From: Isoptericola halotolerans
Lineage (GTDB): Bacteria; Actinomycetota; Actinomycetes; Actinomycetales; Cellulomonadaceae
NCBI RefSeq assembly: GCF_003003075.1
Contig: NZ_PVTX01000010.1
Location: 1-64,000 of the forward strand
Direction of reading: 5' to 3'
Length of the DNA: 64,000 bases
This document shows, piece after piece, positions 23,117 through 32,141 of the stretch (positions are counted from its first letter, which is position 1; every line of letters begins with the position of its first letter). The position numbers and the translations under genes are program-made. The notes below the pieces were generated by a model. That model did no database searches and was not told the origin of the DNA. It saw only the letters and a list, made by a program, of their open reading frames with translations.

Positions 23117-24436
23117 GTGTCCGCGCACGCCGGCGAGGAGACGCAGCCGGACCGCACCGAGGGGCCCGAGGACGCCGTCCGCACGCGCGGCTACGTCGGC
23201 CTGCTGCTGCTCGCCGCGGCGATCGGCATCCCGGTCTCCCTGGTCGCGTTCGGCTTCCTGGCGCTGCTGCACGCGCTCGAGCACGCGGTCTGGGAGTCGT
23301 TGCCCGAAGCCGTCGGTCTCGACACCCCGCCGTGGTGGTGGGCGTTGCCCTGGCTGCTCCTGGCGGGGGTGCTCGTCGGGGTGGCGATCCGCTGGCTGCC
23401 GGGCCGCGGCGGTCATGTGCCCGTCGACGGGCTGGGGCTCGGCGCGGTGCCGGCATCGCACGTCCCGGGAATCCTGCTGGCCGCCCTCGGCGGGCTGCCG
23501 CTCGGGGTGGTCCTCGGTCCGGAGGCCCCGCTGCTCGCCCTCGGGTCCGCCGTGGCGCTGCTCCTGGTCCGCCCGATCGCGCGAGCCGCCGACCCGACGG
23601 CCCAGGCGCTCCTGACGGTCGCCGGTGCCTCGGCAGCGCTGGCCGCGATCTTCGGCAGCCCGTTGGTCGCCGCCATCTTCGTCCTGGAGGCGGTGGGGCT
23701 GGCGGGTCCGAAGCTGGCCCGGGTGATCCTCCCGTGCCTCCTCGCCTCCGGCGTGGGGGCGCTGGTGTTCACCGGCATGGGGTCGTGGACGGGACTGAGC
23801 ATCTCCTCGTTGTCCTTGCCCGAGATCGACGGGCCGCAGCGACCGGACCTCGGCGACGTGCTCTGGACGGTCCCGTTGGCCGTGGTCATCGCCGTCGGCG
23901 TACGTCAGGTGCACCACGTCGGGCGGTGGGTCGCCCGCGTCGCCGAGCGACGCCCGGCAGGAACGGCTCTCGCGGCGGCGGTCGTCGTCGGGCTCTGCAC
24001 GGTCGCCTACTCGCTGCTGACCGGGCGGTCGCCCGAGGAGGTCGCGCTCTCCGGGCAGGCGCTGCTCGAACCGCTGGTGGCCGACGCGCACGCGTGGTCG
24101 CTGGCCGCCCTGGTGGCGCTGCTGCTCTTCAAGTCGATCGCCTACGGGGTCTCGCTCGGCGCCCTGCGAGGAGGCCTGATCTTCCCGGCGCTGCTGCTCG
24201 GTGCGGCCGCCGGTGTGCTGGTGTCCGGCCTGCCCGGCTACGGCGTCGTGCCGGCGGTGGCGGCCGGGATGGCGGCGGCCACGGCGTCGATCCTGCCGTT
24301 CCCCGTCTCCTCGGCGGTGCTGGTGATCCTGCTGCTCGGGCCGAACGCCGCGGCCATGGCGCCCGTCGTGCTCATCGCGGTGGTCGTGGCGTTCGTCTTC
24401 GAGCAGGTGATCGTCAAGGAGCGCCGGGGCGCGTGA
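23117..24436 (+). CDS. ClC-family chloride channel/antiporter
   Basis: A 439-aa integral membrane protein with about ten hydrophobic helices. The ClC family motif GREGP appears as GPEAPLLALGSA (about residues 134-145), which keeps the Glu at the gating position but replaces the preceding Arg. The early GSGIP motif is degenerate. LGALRGGLIFPALLLGAAAG near the end corresponds to the second-half anion-binding region. It may move chloride or another anion, possibly with proton exchange. The start is GTG 23117, 7 bases after the SHOCT gene. The first 30 residues are hydrophilic and acidic. Substrate and direction are not known. Confidence 0.88.
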   Translation: MSAHAGEETQPDRTEGPEDAVRTRGYVGLLLLAAAIGIPVSLVAFGFLALLHALEHAVWESLPEAVGLDTPPWWWALPWLLLAGVLVGVAIRWLPGRGGHVPVDGLGLGAVPASHVPGILLAALGGLPLGVVLGPEAPLLALGSAVALLLVRPIARAADPTAQALLTVAGASAALAAIFGSPLVAAIFVLEAVGLAGPKLARVILPCLLASGVGALVFTGMGSWTGLSISSLSLPEIDGPQRPDLGDVLWTVPLAVVIAVGVRQVHHVGRWVARVAERRPAGTALAAAVVVGLCTVAYSLLTGRSPEEVALSGQALLEPLVADAHAWSLAALVALLLFKSIAYGVSLGALRGGLIFPALLLGAAAGVLVSGLPGYGVVPAVAAGMAAATASILPFPVSSAVLVILLLGPNAAAMAPVVLIAVVVAFVFEQVIVKERRGA

Positions 24437-24463
24437 CCTGGCCGGTCCGTGCGGCCGGGACCC

Positions 24464-25000
24464 TCACTCGCCGGTCTCGCCGTCCAGGGCCTCGCGGAGC
24501 AGGTCCGCGTGGCCGTTGTGGCGGGCGTACTCCTCGATCATGTGGGTGAGGATCCAGCGTACGGAGAACCGGCCGTCGCCGTGCCGGCTCTCGCGGACGG
24601 AGAGCGCGTCGAGACCGCCCGCGGCGAGGGCTGCCTCGAGCACCTCGTCCGAGGCGGAGACCGCCGCGTCGAGGAGGGCCCGCAGCGCGTCGGGGGAGTC
24701 GGCGTGCGCGGAGTGCCAGTCCCAGTCCGGGTCGTCGCTCCAGTCGACGGTGTCGAACGGCGGCAGCGCGTCGCGCCCGGCCAGGACGACCTGGAACCAG
24801 TTCGACTCGACGTACGCCAGGTGCTTGAGCAGCCCGCCCAGGGTCATCGTGGACGGCGGCAGCGGCGTGCGGAGCTGCGTGGCCGTGAGCCCGGCCGTCT
24901 TCCAGCGCAGCGTGTCGCGGTGGTAGTCCAGGAACGTGCGCAGCGTGGTGATCTCGTCGCCGCGCAGGGGCGGTTCGACACGACGGGGTCCGGTGGTCAC
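24464..25000 (-). CDS. DinB-family (DUF664) protein
   Basis: A 178-aa four-helix-bundle protein of the DinB/YfiT superfamily, DUF664 branch. Key places are TLRTFLDYHRDTLRWKTAGL, LGGLLKHLAYVESNWFQ and RWILTHMIEEYARHNGHADL; His60, His152 and His160 are candidates for the conserved metal-binding triad. In actinobacteria such proteins include mycothiol-dependent transferases, but the reaction here is unknown. Its GTG start overlaps the stop of the uracil-DNA glycosylase gene by 4 bases (24997-25000), so the two are translated together. Confidence 0.88.
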   Translation of the reverse strand: MTTGPRRVEPPLRGDEITTLRTFLDYHRDTLRWKTAGLTATQLRTPLPPSTMTLGGLLKHLAYVESNWFQVVLAGRDALPPFDTVDWSDDPDWDWHSAHADSPDALRALLDAAVSASDEVLEAALAAGGLDALSVRESRHGDGRFSVRWILTHMIEEYARHNGHADLLREALDGETGE

Positions 25001-25803
25001 GGCAGCACCCTAGCCCTCCGACCCGCGACGACGGCCGCCCGTTCGAGCACCTCGTCGAGCATGGCGGGGGTGAGTCGCCCGGTGTAGGTGTTGTGGGGCG
25101 AGACGTGGTAGCAGCCCAGCACCGTGAGCGCTGTGAGCGCCGTGGCCGGCGGTGTCGGTGTCGGCGCCGGCCCGGACCCCTCGGATCGGCGCAGCGTGAG
25201 CTCCTTGCCGTGGCCGAACGGAGGACGGGGCCTCGGCACCGCCCAGCCCTGCTCGCCGAGGGACGCGAGCAGGGCGTCCCAGCCGAGCGCGCCGAGAGCC
25301 ACGGCGACCCGCAGCGTCGGCGAGAGCAGCTCGAGCTCGCGGGCCAGGAACGGGGCGCACCGGCGACGTTCGTCCGGCGTCGGCCGGTTCTGCGGGGGTG
25401 CGCACCGTACGGGGGCCACGAGGCGGAGCCCGTCGAGCCGCATGCCGTCGTCGCGCCCGGTCGCCCGGGGCTGGTTCGCGAACCCGGTCCGGTGCAGCGC
25501 GGCGAACAGGAAGTCGCCGCTGGGGTCCCCGGTGAACATGCGACCCGTGCGGTTGGCGCCATGGGCTGCGGGCGCCAGCCCGACGACGGCGACCGCAGCA
25601 GTGCCGTCGCCGAACCCCGGCACCGGGCGCGCCCAGTAGGTCTGGTCCCGGAACGCGGCGCGCCGCTCGGCCGCGACCTGCTCGCGCCAGGCGACCAGCC
25701 GGGGGCACGCACGGCAGTCCACCACGCGACGGTCGAGCGCCTCGAGGGTGTCGGCCGCGTGCGCGGTGGCCGGGTATCCGTCGTCGTCGGGCGCACAGCT
25801 CAT
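24997..25803 (-). CDS. Uracil-DNA glycosylase, family 5 (UdgB-like)
   Basis: A base-excision repair enzyme of 268 aa that removes uracil and possibly other deaminated bases from DNA. The family-typical Fe-S ligand region starts with VVDCRACPRLVAW. Motif 1 is GLAPAAHGANRTGRMFTGD, without the Asp/Asn of family 1, as in family 5. The C-terminal motif is CYHVSPHNTYTGRLTPAM, and that His is expected in the active site. ATG 25803 lies 6 nt after CAGGAT with no Shine-Dalgarno sequence, which suggests a leaderless mRNA. It is divergent from thrS and overlaps the DinB-like gene. Confidence 0.93.
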   Translation of the reverse strand: MSCAPDDDGYPATAHAADTLEALDRRVVDCRACPRLVAWREQVAAERRAAFRDQTYWARPVPGFGDGTAAVAVVGLAPAAHGANRTGRMFTGDPSGDFLFAALHRTGFANQPRATGRDDGMRLDGLRLVAPVRCAPPQNRPTPDERRRCAPFLARELELLSPTLRVAVALGALGWDALLASLGEQGWAVPRPRPPFGHGKELTLRRSEGSGPAPTPTPPATALTALTVLGCYHVSPHNTYTGRLTPAMLDEVLERAAVVAGRRARVLP

Positions 25804-25809
25804 CCACCC

Positions 25810-25815
25810 ATCCTG
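25810..25815 (-). promoter_or_regulatory. -10 box (CAGGAT) for uracil-DNA glycosylase gene
   Basis: CAGGAT on the minus strand lies 6 nt before ATG 25803. The thrS promoter probably uses TACGAT at 25885-25890 in the other direction, leaving an 81-base thrS leader without a recognisable T-box. Confidence 0.45.
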
Positions 25816-25971
25816 CGGTGGCGGGGCTCCCCGCCGCGAGCGCGCGCCGCTGCTGCCGAGGGACGGGCCGAGCGTCCGGGTCGGTACGATCGGGGGGCGT
25901 CGCCGTCATGGCGGCGCCCTCGGCGGCGCTGAGCGTCCGCTGAACCACGAACGAACCTGAGGAGCACTGTC

Positions 25972-28014
25972 GTGTCCGACGCCGCCGCGCCGCTGTCATC
26001 GCCCGCACCCGCCGAGGGGACCACCGCGGTGACGGTGACGGAGCCGACGACGGGCACCGAGCTCTTCGCCGACCGCCGCGACGTCGTCGTGATGCGCGTC
26101 GACGGTGAGCTGCTCGACCTGTCGCGCGAGCTGGCGCCGGGAGCCGTGGCCGAACCCGTGACGATCGACTCGCCCGACGGCCTCGCCGTGCTGCGCCACA
26201 GCGCCGCGCACGTGCTGGCCCAGGCCGTGCAGCAGGTGAACCCCGACGCGAAGCTGGGCATCGGCCCCCCGATCACCGACGGCTTCTACTACGACTTCGA
26301 CGTCGTCGAGCCGTTCACGCCCGACGACCTGAAGAAGCTCGACAAGGCGATGGCGCGCATCATCAAGGAGGGCCAGACGTTCCGGCGGCGGGTCGTCACC
26401 GAGGACGAGGCCCGTGCGGAGCTCGCCGCCGAGCCGTACAAGCTGGAGCTCATCGGGCTCAAGGGCAGCGCGGCGAGCGCCGGCGGCGACGACGCGGGCG
26501 TCTCGGTGGAGGTCGGCGCCGGCGAGCTGACGATCTACGACAACGTCCGTGGCGCCGGGCGTGAGAGCGAGACGGTCGTCTGGTCGGACCTGTGCCGGGG
26601 CCCGCACCTGCCGTCGACGAAGCTCATCGGCAACGGCGTGCAGCTCATGCGCTCCGCGGCGGCCTACTGGCGCGGCAGCGAGAAGAACCCGCAGCTGCAG
26701 CGCATCTACGGCACCGCGTGGCCCAGCAAGGACGAGCTCAAGGCGCACCTCGAGCGGCTCGCCGAGGCCGAGCGGCGCGACCACCGGCGCCTCGGCAGCG
26801 AGCTGGACCTGTTCAGCTTCCCCGACGAGATCGGGTCCGGGCTGGCGGTGTTCCACCCCAAGGGCGCGATGGTCCGCATGGAGATGGAGGAGTACTCGCG
26901 CAAGCGGCACATCGAGTCCGGGTACTCGTTCGTCAACAGCCCGCACATCACCAAGTCGAAGCTGTTCGAGACCTCCGGGCACCTCGACTGGTACGCCGAC
27001 GGCATGTACCCGCCGATGCACCTCGACGCGGAGCTCGACGACGACGGCACCGTGCGCAAGCCTGGCCAGGACTACTACCTCAAGCCCATGAACTGCCCGA
27101 TGCACAACCTGATCTTCGACGCGCGGGGCCGCTCGTACCGCGAGCTGCCGCTGCGGCTGTTCGAGTTCGGGACGGTGTACCGGTACGAGAAGTCCGGCGT
27201 CGTGCACGGCCTCACCCGGGCCCGCGGCTTCACCCAGGACGACGCGCACATCTACTGCACCCGCGAGCAGATGCGGGACGAGCTCACCTCCCTGCTGACG
27301 TTCGTGCTCGACCTGCTGCGCGACTACGGCCTGGACGACTTCTACCTCGAGCTGTCGACCCGCGACCCCGAGAAGTCGGTCGGCGACGACGACAGCTGGG
27401 ACGAGGCCACCCGGACGCTCGAGGAGGTCGCCACCGCCTCGGGGCTCGAGCTCGTGCCGGACCCGGGCGGCGCCGCGTTCTACGGCCCCAAGATCTCCGT
27501 CCAGGCGCGGGACGCGATCGGTCGGACCTGGCAGATGTCGACCATCCAGCTCGACTTCAACCTGCCGGAGAAGTTCGACCTGCAGTACACGGCCGCGGAC
27601 GGCACCCGCCGGCGTCCGGTCATGATCCACCGGGCGTTGTTCGGGTCCATCGAGAGGTTCTTCGCGGTGCTGCTCGAGCACTACGCGGGCGCGTTCCCGG
27701 CATGGCTCGCTCCGGTCCAGGTGCTCGGCGTGCCCGTCGCCGACGCCTTCGACGACTACCTGGGCGACGTCGTCGCGCAGCTCCGCGCGCAGGGCGTGCG
27801 CGCCGAGCTGGACACCTCCGACGACCGGTTCGGCAAGAAGATCCGCAACGCGGCCAAGGAGAAGGTGCCGTTCGTGCTCATCGCGGGCGGGGAGGACGCC
27901 GAGGCGGGCGCCGTCTCGTTCCGGTTCCGCGACGGCACGCAGGAGAACGGCGTGCCCGTGGCCGACGCCGTCGAGCGGATCGTGGCGGCGGTCCGCGACC
28001 GCGAGCAGGTGTGA
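25972..28014 (+). CDS. thrS: Threonyl-tRNA synthetase
   Basis: A class II synthetase of 680 aa that charges tRNA-Thr. The order is a TGS-like N-terminal domain (to about residue 75), the editing domain ([13 protein letters not shown], with [16 protein letters not shown]), the catalytic core and the anticodon-binding domain ([13 protein letters not shown] onwards). The core has motif 2 with [20 protein letters not shown] and the zinc ligands: Cys in [10 protein letters not shown] and His in MIHRALFGS among them. The start is GTG 25972 with TGAGGAG upstream. It heads the run thrS - Ap4A phosphorylase - pgsA, the same order as in mycobacteria. An insert of Gly/Ala near residue 165 looks like a flexible loop. 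Confidence 0.97.
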   Translation: MSDAAAPLSSPAPAEGTTAVTVTEPTTGTELFADRRDVVVMRVDGELLDLSRELAPGAVAEPVTIDSPDGLAVLRHSAAHVLAQAVQQVNPDAKLGIGPPITDGFYYDFDVVEPFTPDDLKKLDKAMARIIKEGQTFRRRVVTEDEARAELAAEPYKLELIGLKGSAASAGGDDAGVSVEVGAGELTIYDNVRGAGRESETVVWSDLCRGPHLPSTKLIGNGVQLMRSAAAYWRGSEKNPQLQRIYGTAWPSKDELKAHLERLAEAERRDHRRLGSELDLFSFPDEIGSGLAVFHPKGAMVRMEMEEYSRKRHIESGYSFVNSPHITKSKLFETSGHLDWYADGMYPPMHLDAELDDDGTVRKPGQDYYLKPMNCPMHNLIFDARGRSYRELPLRLFEFGTVYRYEKSGVVHGLTRARGFTQDDAHIYCTREQMRDELTSLLTFVLDLLRDYGLDDFYLELSTRDPEKSVGDDDSWDEATRTLEEVATASGLELVPDPGGAAFYGPKISVQARDAIGRTWQMSTIQLDFNLPEKFDLQYTAADGTRRRPVMIHRALFGSIERFFAVLLEHYAGAFPAWLAPVQVLGVPVADAFDDYLGDVVAQLRAQGVRAELDTSDDRFGKKIRNAAKEKVPFVLIAGGEDAEAGAVSFRFRDGTQENGVPVADAVERIVAAVRDREQV

Positions 28015-28577
28015 GCGTGAGCGACGCCGGCGAACCTCGGCTCGAGCCGGCGGACCGGTTCGGCCCGCCGGAGGACGACATCGCGCGCCTCTGGACGCCG
28101 CACCGGATGGTCTACATCGGCGGGCAGGACAAGCCCGCCGACAGCACCCCGGACGAGTGTCCGTTCTGCCGTATCCCCGCGGGCGACGACGAGCAGGGTC
28201 TCGTCGTCGCCCGCGGTGCGGACTGCTTCGCGCTGCTCAACCTGTACCCGTACAACGGTGGCCACCTGATGGTGCTGCCCTACCGGCACGTCTCGGACTA
28301 CACCGACCTGACGGCGTCCGAGACGCACGAGCTCGCGGCGATGACGCAGACCGCGATGCGCGTCCTGCGCGCGGTGTACGCCCCGGCCGGGTTCAACCTG
28401 GGCATGAACCAGGGCGAGGTCGCGGGCGCCGGCATCGCCGCACACCTGCACCAGCACGTGGTCCCGCGCTGGCTCGGCGACGCGAACTTCCTGCCCGTCG
28501 TCGGGCGGACCAAGGCGTTGCCCGAGCTGCTCGCGGACACCCGTGCGCGGCTCGCCGCGGCGTGGCCCACCCGCTGA
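28011..28577 (+). CDS. HIT-family Ap4A phosphorylase-like protein
   Basis: A 188-aa histidine-triad protein. The catalytic HxHxH motif is [18 protein letters not shown], very close to the actinobacterial Ap4A phosphorylase type (Rv2613c). A zinc-finger-like Cys pair, CPFCR, is near residue 46. It would split diadenosine tetraphosphate, a by-product of aminoacyl-tRNA synthetases, which fits its place after thrS. The start GTG 28011 overlaps the thrS stop by 4 bases; GTG 28017 is a second option. Function is inferred from synteny and motif. Confidence 0.92.
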   Translation: MSVSDAGEPRLEPADRFGPPEDDIARLWTPHRMVYIGGQDKPADSTPDECPFCRIPAGDDEQGLVVARGADCFALLNLYPYNGGHLMVLPYRHVSDYTDLTASETHELAAMTQTAMRVLRAVYAPAGFNLGMNQGEVAGAGIAAHLHQHVVPRWLGDANFLPVVGRTKALPELLADTRARLAAAWPTR

Positions 28578-28641
28578 CAGCGCCGGGCGCTAGCCTGGCG
28601 TCGCCGGTCTGCCGGCACGCACGACGAGACGAGGAGCTCCC

Positions 28642-29268
28642 ATGTTCGGCCGCCTGCGGGCCACGATGCAGCGCTGGTTCACCCCTCTGGCGAACCTGCT
28701 GATCCGCCGCGGGGTCTCACCGGACGCGGTGACGATCGCGGGCACCGTGATCGTCACGGTCCTGGCGCTGACGCTGCTGCCCACGGGGCACCTGACCCTC
28801 GGTGCGCTCCTGATCGGGCTCTTCGTCCTGACCGACTCGCTCGACGGGGTCATGGCGCGCGCGAGCGGGCGCAGCGGCCCCTGGGGCGCCTTCCTCGACT
28901 CGACCCTCGACCGGGTCTCCGACGGCGCGGTGTTCGCAGGCATCACGCTGTGGTTCGCGCTGCACCCCCAGGAGCCCTGGGCCGGTGCGGGGACGGTGGC
29001 CGCCCTCGCCTGCCTGGTCCTGGGATCCGTCGTGCCCTACGCCCGTGCCCGGGCCGAGTCCGTCGGCGCGACGGCGGCCGTGGGCATCGCCGAGCGCTCC
29101 GACCGGCTCGTCGTGGCGCTGGTGCCCACCGCGTTCGTGCAGGTGGGCCTGCCGGTGGCCGTCCTGGTGGTCGTCCTCGGGCTCCTCGCGCTCGCCAGCC
29201 TCGTGACGGTCGCCCAACGGGTCCTGACGGTTCGGAGCCAGCTGCTGCACACCACCGAGGGGGCGTGA
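28642..29268 (+). CDS. pgsA: Phosphatidylinositol phosphate synthase (CDP-alcohol phosphotransferase)
   Basis: A 208-aa membrane enzyme with the CDP-alcohol phosphotransferase motif DxxDGxxAR ... GxxxDxxxD, seen as DSLDGVMARASG and GAFLDSTLDRVSD at about residues 64-96. About six hydrophobic helices. In actinobacteria this position encodes the synthase joining CDP-diacylglycerol with inositol phosphate, the first step to phosphatidylinositol and its mannosides. The next genes (acyltransferase, pimA) fit that pathway. A -10-like TAGCCT at 28591-28596 gives a possible own promoter. ATG 28642 follows GAGGAG. Confidence 0.93.
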   Translation: MFGRLRATMQRWFTPLANLLIRRGVSPDAVTIAGTVIVTVLALTLLPTGHLTLGALLIGLFVLTDSLDGVMARASGRSGPWGAFLDSTLDRVSDGAVFAGITLWFALHPQEPWAGAGTVAALACLVLGSVVPYARARAESVGATAAVGIAERSDRLVVALVPTAFVQVGLPVAVLVVVLGLLALASLVTVAQRVLTVRSQLLHTTEGA

Positions 29269-30221
29269 TGGTCGACCCCGCCGCCGCCTACACGTTCGCC
29301 TGGCGCCACGCCCCGCGGGTGCCGGAGCCGCTGCTGCGGGCCGTGTTCGGTCTGGCCGCCGACGTCACGTGGCTGCGCCACGGCGAGGGGGTGCGCCGGA
29401 TGGAGGCGAACTACGCCCGCGTCCGGCCCGACCTGGACCGCCGGGCCGTGCGGCGGCTGTCCCGTGAGGGCATGCGCCGGTACCTGCGTTACTTCCGCGA
29501 GGCCTTCACCCTCCAGGGCGCCACCCGCGCCCAGCTCGACGCCCGGGTCCGGGTGGAGGGGTACGAGCACCTGGAGCCGGTGACCGGCCAGGGCGGGGCG
29601 GTCGCCCTGGCGTTGGCGCACCTGGGCAACTGGGACCTCGCCGGCGCGTGGGCGTCGGCGAACGTCGCACCCGTGCTCACCGTGGCCGAACGGCTGCGCC
29701 CCAAGGCGCTCTTCGAGGAGTTCGTGGCCTTCCGCCGGTCCATCGGCATCGACGTGCTGGCGCTCGGCGACGACGGCGTCTTCCGCGACCTCGTGCGCGG
29801 CGCCCAGGACGGTCCCCGCCTCGTGCCCCTGCTCGCCGACCGCGACCTGACCGCCAACGGGCTCGAGGTCGACCTGTGCGGGCACCGGGCCCGCGTGGCC
29901 GCCGGCCCCGCCGCGCTCGCCGTGTCCGCCCGCGTCCCGCTGGTCCCCGTCGGGATCCGCCACGAACGGCTGCACGGCGAGCGCCGTCGTCGTGCCGGGA
30001 CCCCGTGGGGGATCGTCATCCGCTTCCACGCGCCCGTCGAGCCGCCCGACGGCGGGAACCGGCGCGAGCAGGTCCAGCAGCTCACGCAGGGCTGGGTCGA
30101 CGTGCTCGGCGCGTTCATCACGGAGCACACGGCGGACTGGCACATGCTGCAGAAGGTGTTCGTCGACGACCTCGACCCGCAGCGGTACGCCCGCACGCGG
30201 GCCGCCGCGGGGGAGGCATGA
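29268..30221 (+). CDS. patA: Phosphatidylinositol mannoside acyltransferase
   Basis: A 317-aa acyltransferase of the LpxL/HtrB superfamily. The H-x4-D catalytic motif is HLGNWD, with His118 and Asp123. An N-terminal membrane-binding helix (FAWRHAPRVPEPLLRAV) is present. By position between pgsA and pimA it corresponds to Rv2611c (PatA), which transfers palmitoyl to the mannose of PIM1/PIM2 on the cytosolic face. ATG 29268 shares its first base with the pgsA stop; GTG 29265 in frame is an alternative. It ends in an overlap with pimA. Confidence 0.92.
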   Translation: MVDPAAAYTFAWRHAPRVPEPLLRAVFGLAADVTWLRHGEGVRRMEANYARVRPDLDRRAVRRLSREGMRRYLRYFREAFTLQGATRAQLDARVRVEGYEHLEPVTGQGGAVALALAHLGNWDLAGAWASANVAPVLTVAERLRPKALFEEFVAFRRSIGIDVLALGDDGVFRDLVRGAQDGPRLVPLLADRDLTANGLEVDLCGHRARVAAGPAALAVSARVPLVPVGIRHERLHGERRRRAGTPWGIVIRFHAPVEPPDGGNRREQVQQLTQGWVDVLGAFITEHTADWHMLQKVFVDDLDPQRYARTRAAAGEA

Positions 30222-31444
30222 TGCGACCGCTGCGGGTGGGCATCGTGTGCCCCTACTCCTTCGACGCCCCGGGCGGGGTGCAGTTCCACGTGCGTGACCT
30301 CGCCGAGGCGTTGCGTGACGCGGGGCACGAGGTCTCCGTCCTGGCGCCGGCGGACGACGACACCGAGGTGCCCGACGTCGTCACGCCGGCAGGGCGGGCC
30401 GTCCCGGTCCGCTACAACGGGTCGGTCGCCCGCCTCGCGTTCGGCCCGCGTGCCGCCGCGCGCGTGCGTCGCTGGATCGACGCCGGCCGGTTCGACGTGC
30501 TGCACCTGCACGAACCGATGACCCCGTCGCTGTCGATGCTGGCCCTGTGGGTCGCCGAAGGTCCCGTCGTCGCGACCTTCCACACGTCGCAGGTGCGCTC
30601 GCGGGCGCTGCAGGTGGCCCACCCGCTGCTGCGGCAGTCGCTGGAGAAGATCTCCGCCCGCATCGCGGTGTCGGAGGACGCGCGGCGCACGCTGGTGGAG
30701 CACCTGGGCGGGGACGCGGTCGTCATCCCCAACGGCGTGTACGTCGACCGCTTCGCGGGCGCGCCCGGCGCGGAACGGTGGCGCGGGACGCCGGAGGCGC
30801 CCACCGTGGCGTTCCTCGGCCGCCTCGACGAGCCGCGCAAGGGTCTCCAGGTGCTCGCGGAGGCCGCACCGGCGATCCTCGCCGCCCAGCCCGGGACACG
30901 GTTCCTCGTCGCGGGCAAGGGCGACGCCGGACGCGCCGCGGCGGAGGCGGTGCTCGGTGAGCACGGCGCGGCCTTCGAGTGGCTCGGTGGCGTCAGCGAC
31001 GCGGACAAGGCCGCGCTGCTGCGGTCCGCGGACCTCTACGTCGCCCCGCAGACCGGTGGCGAGAGCTTCGGGATCGTGCTCGTCGAGGCGATGAGCGCCG
31101 GGACCGGCGTCGTGGCCAGCGACCTCGGGGCGTTCCGGCGGGTGCTCGACGACGGCACCGCCGGCCGGCTGTTCCGGACCGGGGACCCCGCGGCCCTCGC
31201 GGAGGCCGTGGTGGCCGCCCTCGCCGACCCGGCGGACACGCGCGCGCGCCGGGATCGCGCCACGGCGTTCGTCCGGCGGTTCGACTGGGCCACGGTGACG
31301 GACCAGGTGCTGGCGGTCTACGAGATGTCGGTCGCCGCCACCGAAGCTCTCGGCGAGGGGACGGTGCGCCAGGACCTCCTGGCCGGGCGCTCGACCTGGT
31401 TGCTGGGCCGGCGGCCTCGTGCGGGCCTGGCAGGTGAACGATGA
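30221..31444 (+). CDS. pimA: Phosphatidylinositol mannosyltransferase
   Basis: A GT4 family glycosyltransferase of 407 aa that adds the first mannose from GDP-mannose to phosphatidylinositol. The N-terminal Rossmann domain contains GIVCPYSFDAPGGVQFHV. The C-terminal domain has the E-x7-E motif in TGGESFGIVLVEAMSAGTGV, and VAFLGRLDEPRKGLQVL is typical. A basic patch (RRWIDAGR, RSRALQVAHPLLRQ) suits membrane association. ATG 30218 and ATG 30221 are both possible; GGGGAGG is better spaced for the second. It overlaps the next gene by 4 bases. Confidence 0.94.
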   Translation: MRPLRVGIVCPYSFDAPGGVQFHVRDLAEALRDAGHEVSVLAPADDDTEVPDVVTPAGRAVPVRYNGSVARLAFGPRAAARVRRWIDAGRFDVLHLHEPMTPSLSMLALWVAEGPVVATFHTSQVRSRALQVAHPLLRQSLEKISARIAVSEDARRTLVEHLGGDAVVIPNGVYVDRFAGAPGAERWRGTPEAPTVAFLGRLDEPRKGLQVLAEAAPAILAAQPGTRFLVAGKGDAGRAAAEAVLGEHGAAFEWLGGVSDADKAALLRSADLYVAPQTGGESFGIVLVEAMSAGTGVVASDLGAFRRVLDDGTAGRLFRTGDPAALAEAVVAALADPADTRARRDRATAFVRRFDWATVTDQVLAVYEMSVAATEALGEGTVRQDLLAGRSTWLLGRRPRAGLAGER

Positions 31445-32049
31445 GCTGGTCCGAGGCGGCGCTGCTCGCCGTCGTCGTCCTCGGCCTGGCGCTGTGGTTC
31501 GTCTGGGTCTCCGCCTCGCGCCTGGACCGGCTGCACCACAAGGTCGTGGCCTCGCGGCTCGCGCTGCAGGCGCAGCTCGACCGCCGTGTGCGCACGTCCC
31601 TGGACCTCGCGGCGTCCGGGCTGCTGGATCCCGCGAGCTCGGTGCTGGTCGCGGACGCGTCCTTCGCGGTGACCGAGACGGCCGAGCGGACGGCCCCTGC
31701 CCGCCCGGACGAGCCGTCGTCGTCCGAGGCGTTCGCTCTGACAGGGCTTCCGGCCGACCGGGAGGGCGCCGAGTCCGAGCTGTCCGTGACGCTGCGCTCG
31801 GTGCTCGACGACCCCGAGACCGTCGCGGGCCTGAGGGCCTCCGCGCCCGGCGCGGAGCTGGTCGGCGACCTGGGAGCCGCGTGGTACCGCGCGCAGCTCG
31901 CCCGACGCTTCCACAACGAGGCCGTCGCCCAGGCGCAGCGGGCGCGCAGGCCGCGCCGGGTGCGCTGGCTGCGGCTGGCCGGGCGGGCGCCGTGGCCCCA
32001 GACCGTGGAGCTCGACGACCAGATGCCGGACGGCATCGACCTCTCCTGA
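31441..32049 (+). CDS. Hypothetical membrane-anchored protein
   Basis: A 202-aa protein with one N-terminal transmembrane helix (EAALLAVVVLGLALWFVWV, residues 4-22) followed by a helical cytosolic part (RLDRLHHKVVASRLALQAQL) that recalls LemA-like proteins. The C-terminal third is basic (RARRPRRVRWLRLAGRAPW). Function unknown. The gene overlaps pimA by ATGA, and genes of this type commonly follow pimA in Micrococcales, so a role in envelope lipid synthesis is possible but unproved. Confidence 0.8.
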   Translation: MSWSEAALLAVVVLGLALWFVWVSASRLDRLHHKVVASRLALQAQLDRRVRTSLDLAASGLLDPASSVLVADASFAVTETAERTAPARPDEPSSSEAFALTGLPADREGAESELSVTLRSVLDDPETVAGLRASAPGAELVGDLGAAWYRAQLARRFHNEAVAQAQRARRPRRVRWLRLAGRAPWPQTVELDDQMPDGIDLS

Positions 32050-32057
32050 GGCGCCCG

Positions 32058-32063
32058 TAGGAT
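32058..32063 (+). promoter_or_regulatory. -10 box (TAGGAT) upstream of pdxS
   Basis: TAGGAT lies 9 bases after the stop of the previous gene and 78 bases before the pdxS start. No convincing -35 hexamer is seen. Confidence 0.45.
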
Positions 32064-32141
32064 GGGCGGTACGGCGTGGACCACGCCGGCACGCCCCGGC
32101 ACGGCGCCGGGACGTGCTCGCAAGAACTCTGTGAGGTTGCG

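Noticed and set aside
25908-25943. An 11-codon upstream ORF in the thrS leader as a threonine attenuator
   Set aside because: The peptide (MAAPSALSVR) has no Thr codons and no T-box elements are visible, so attenuation by threonine is not supported.
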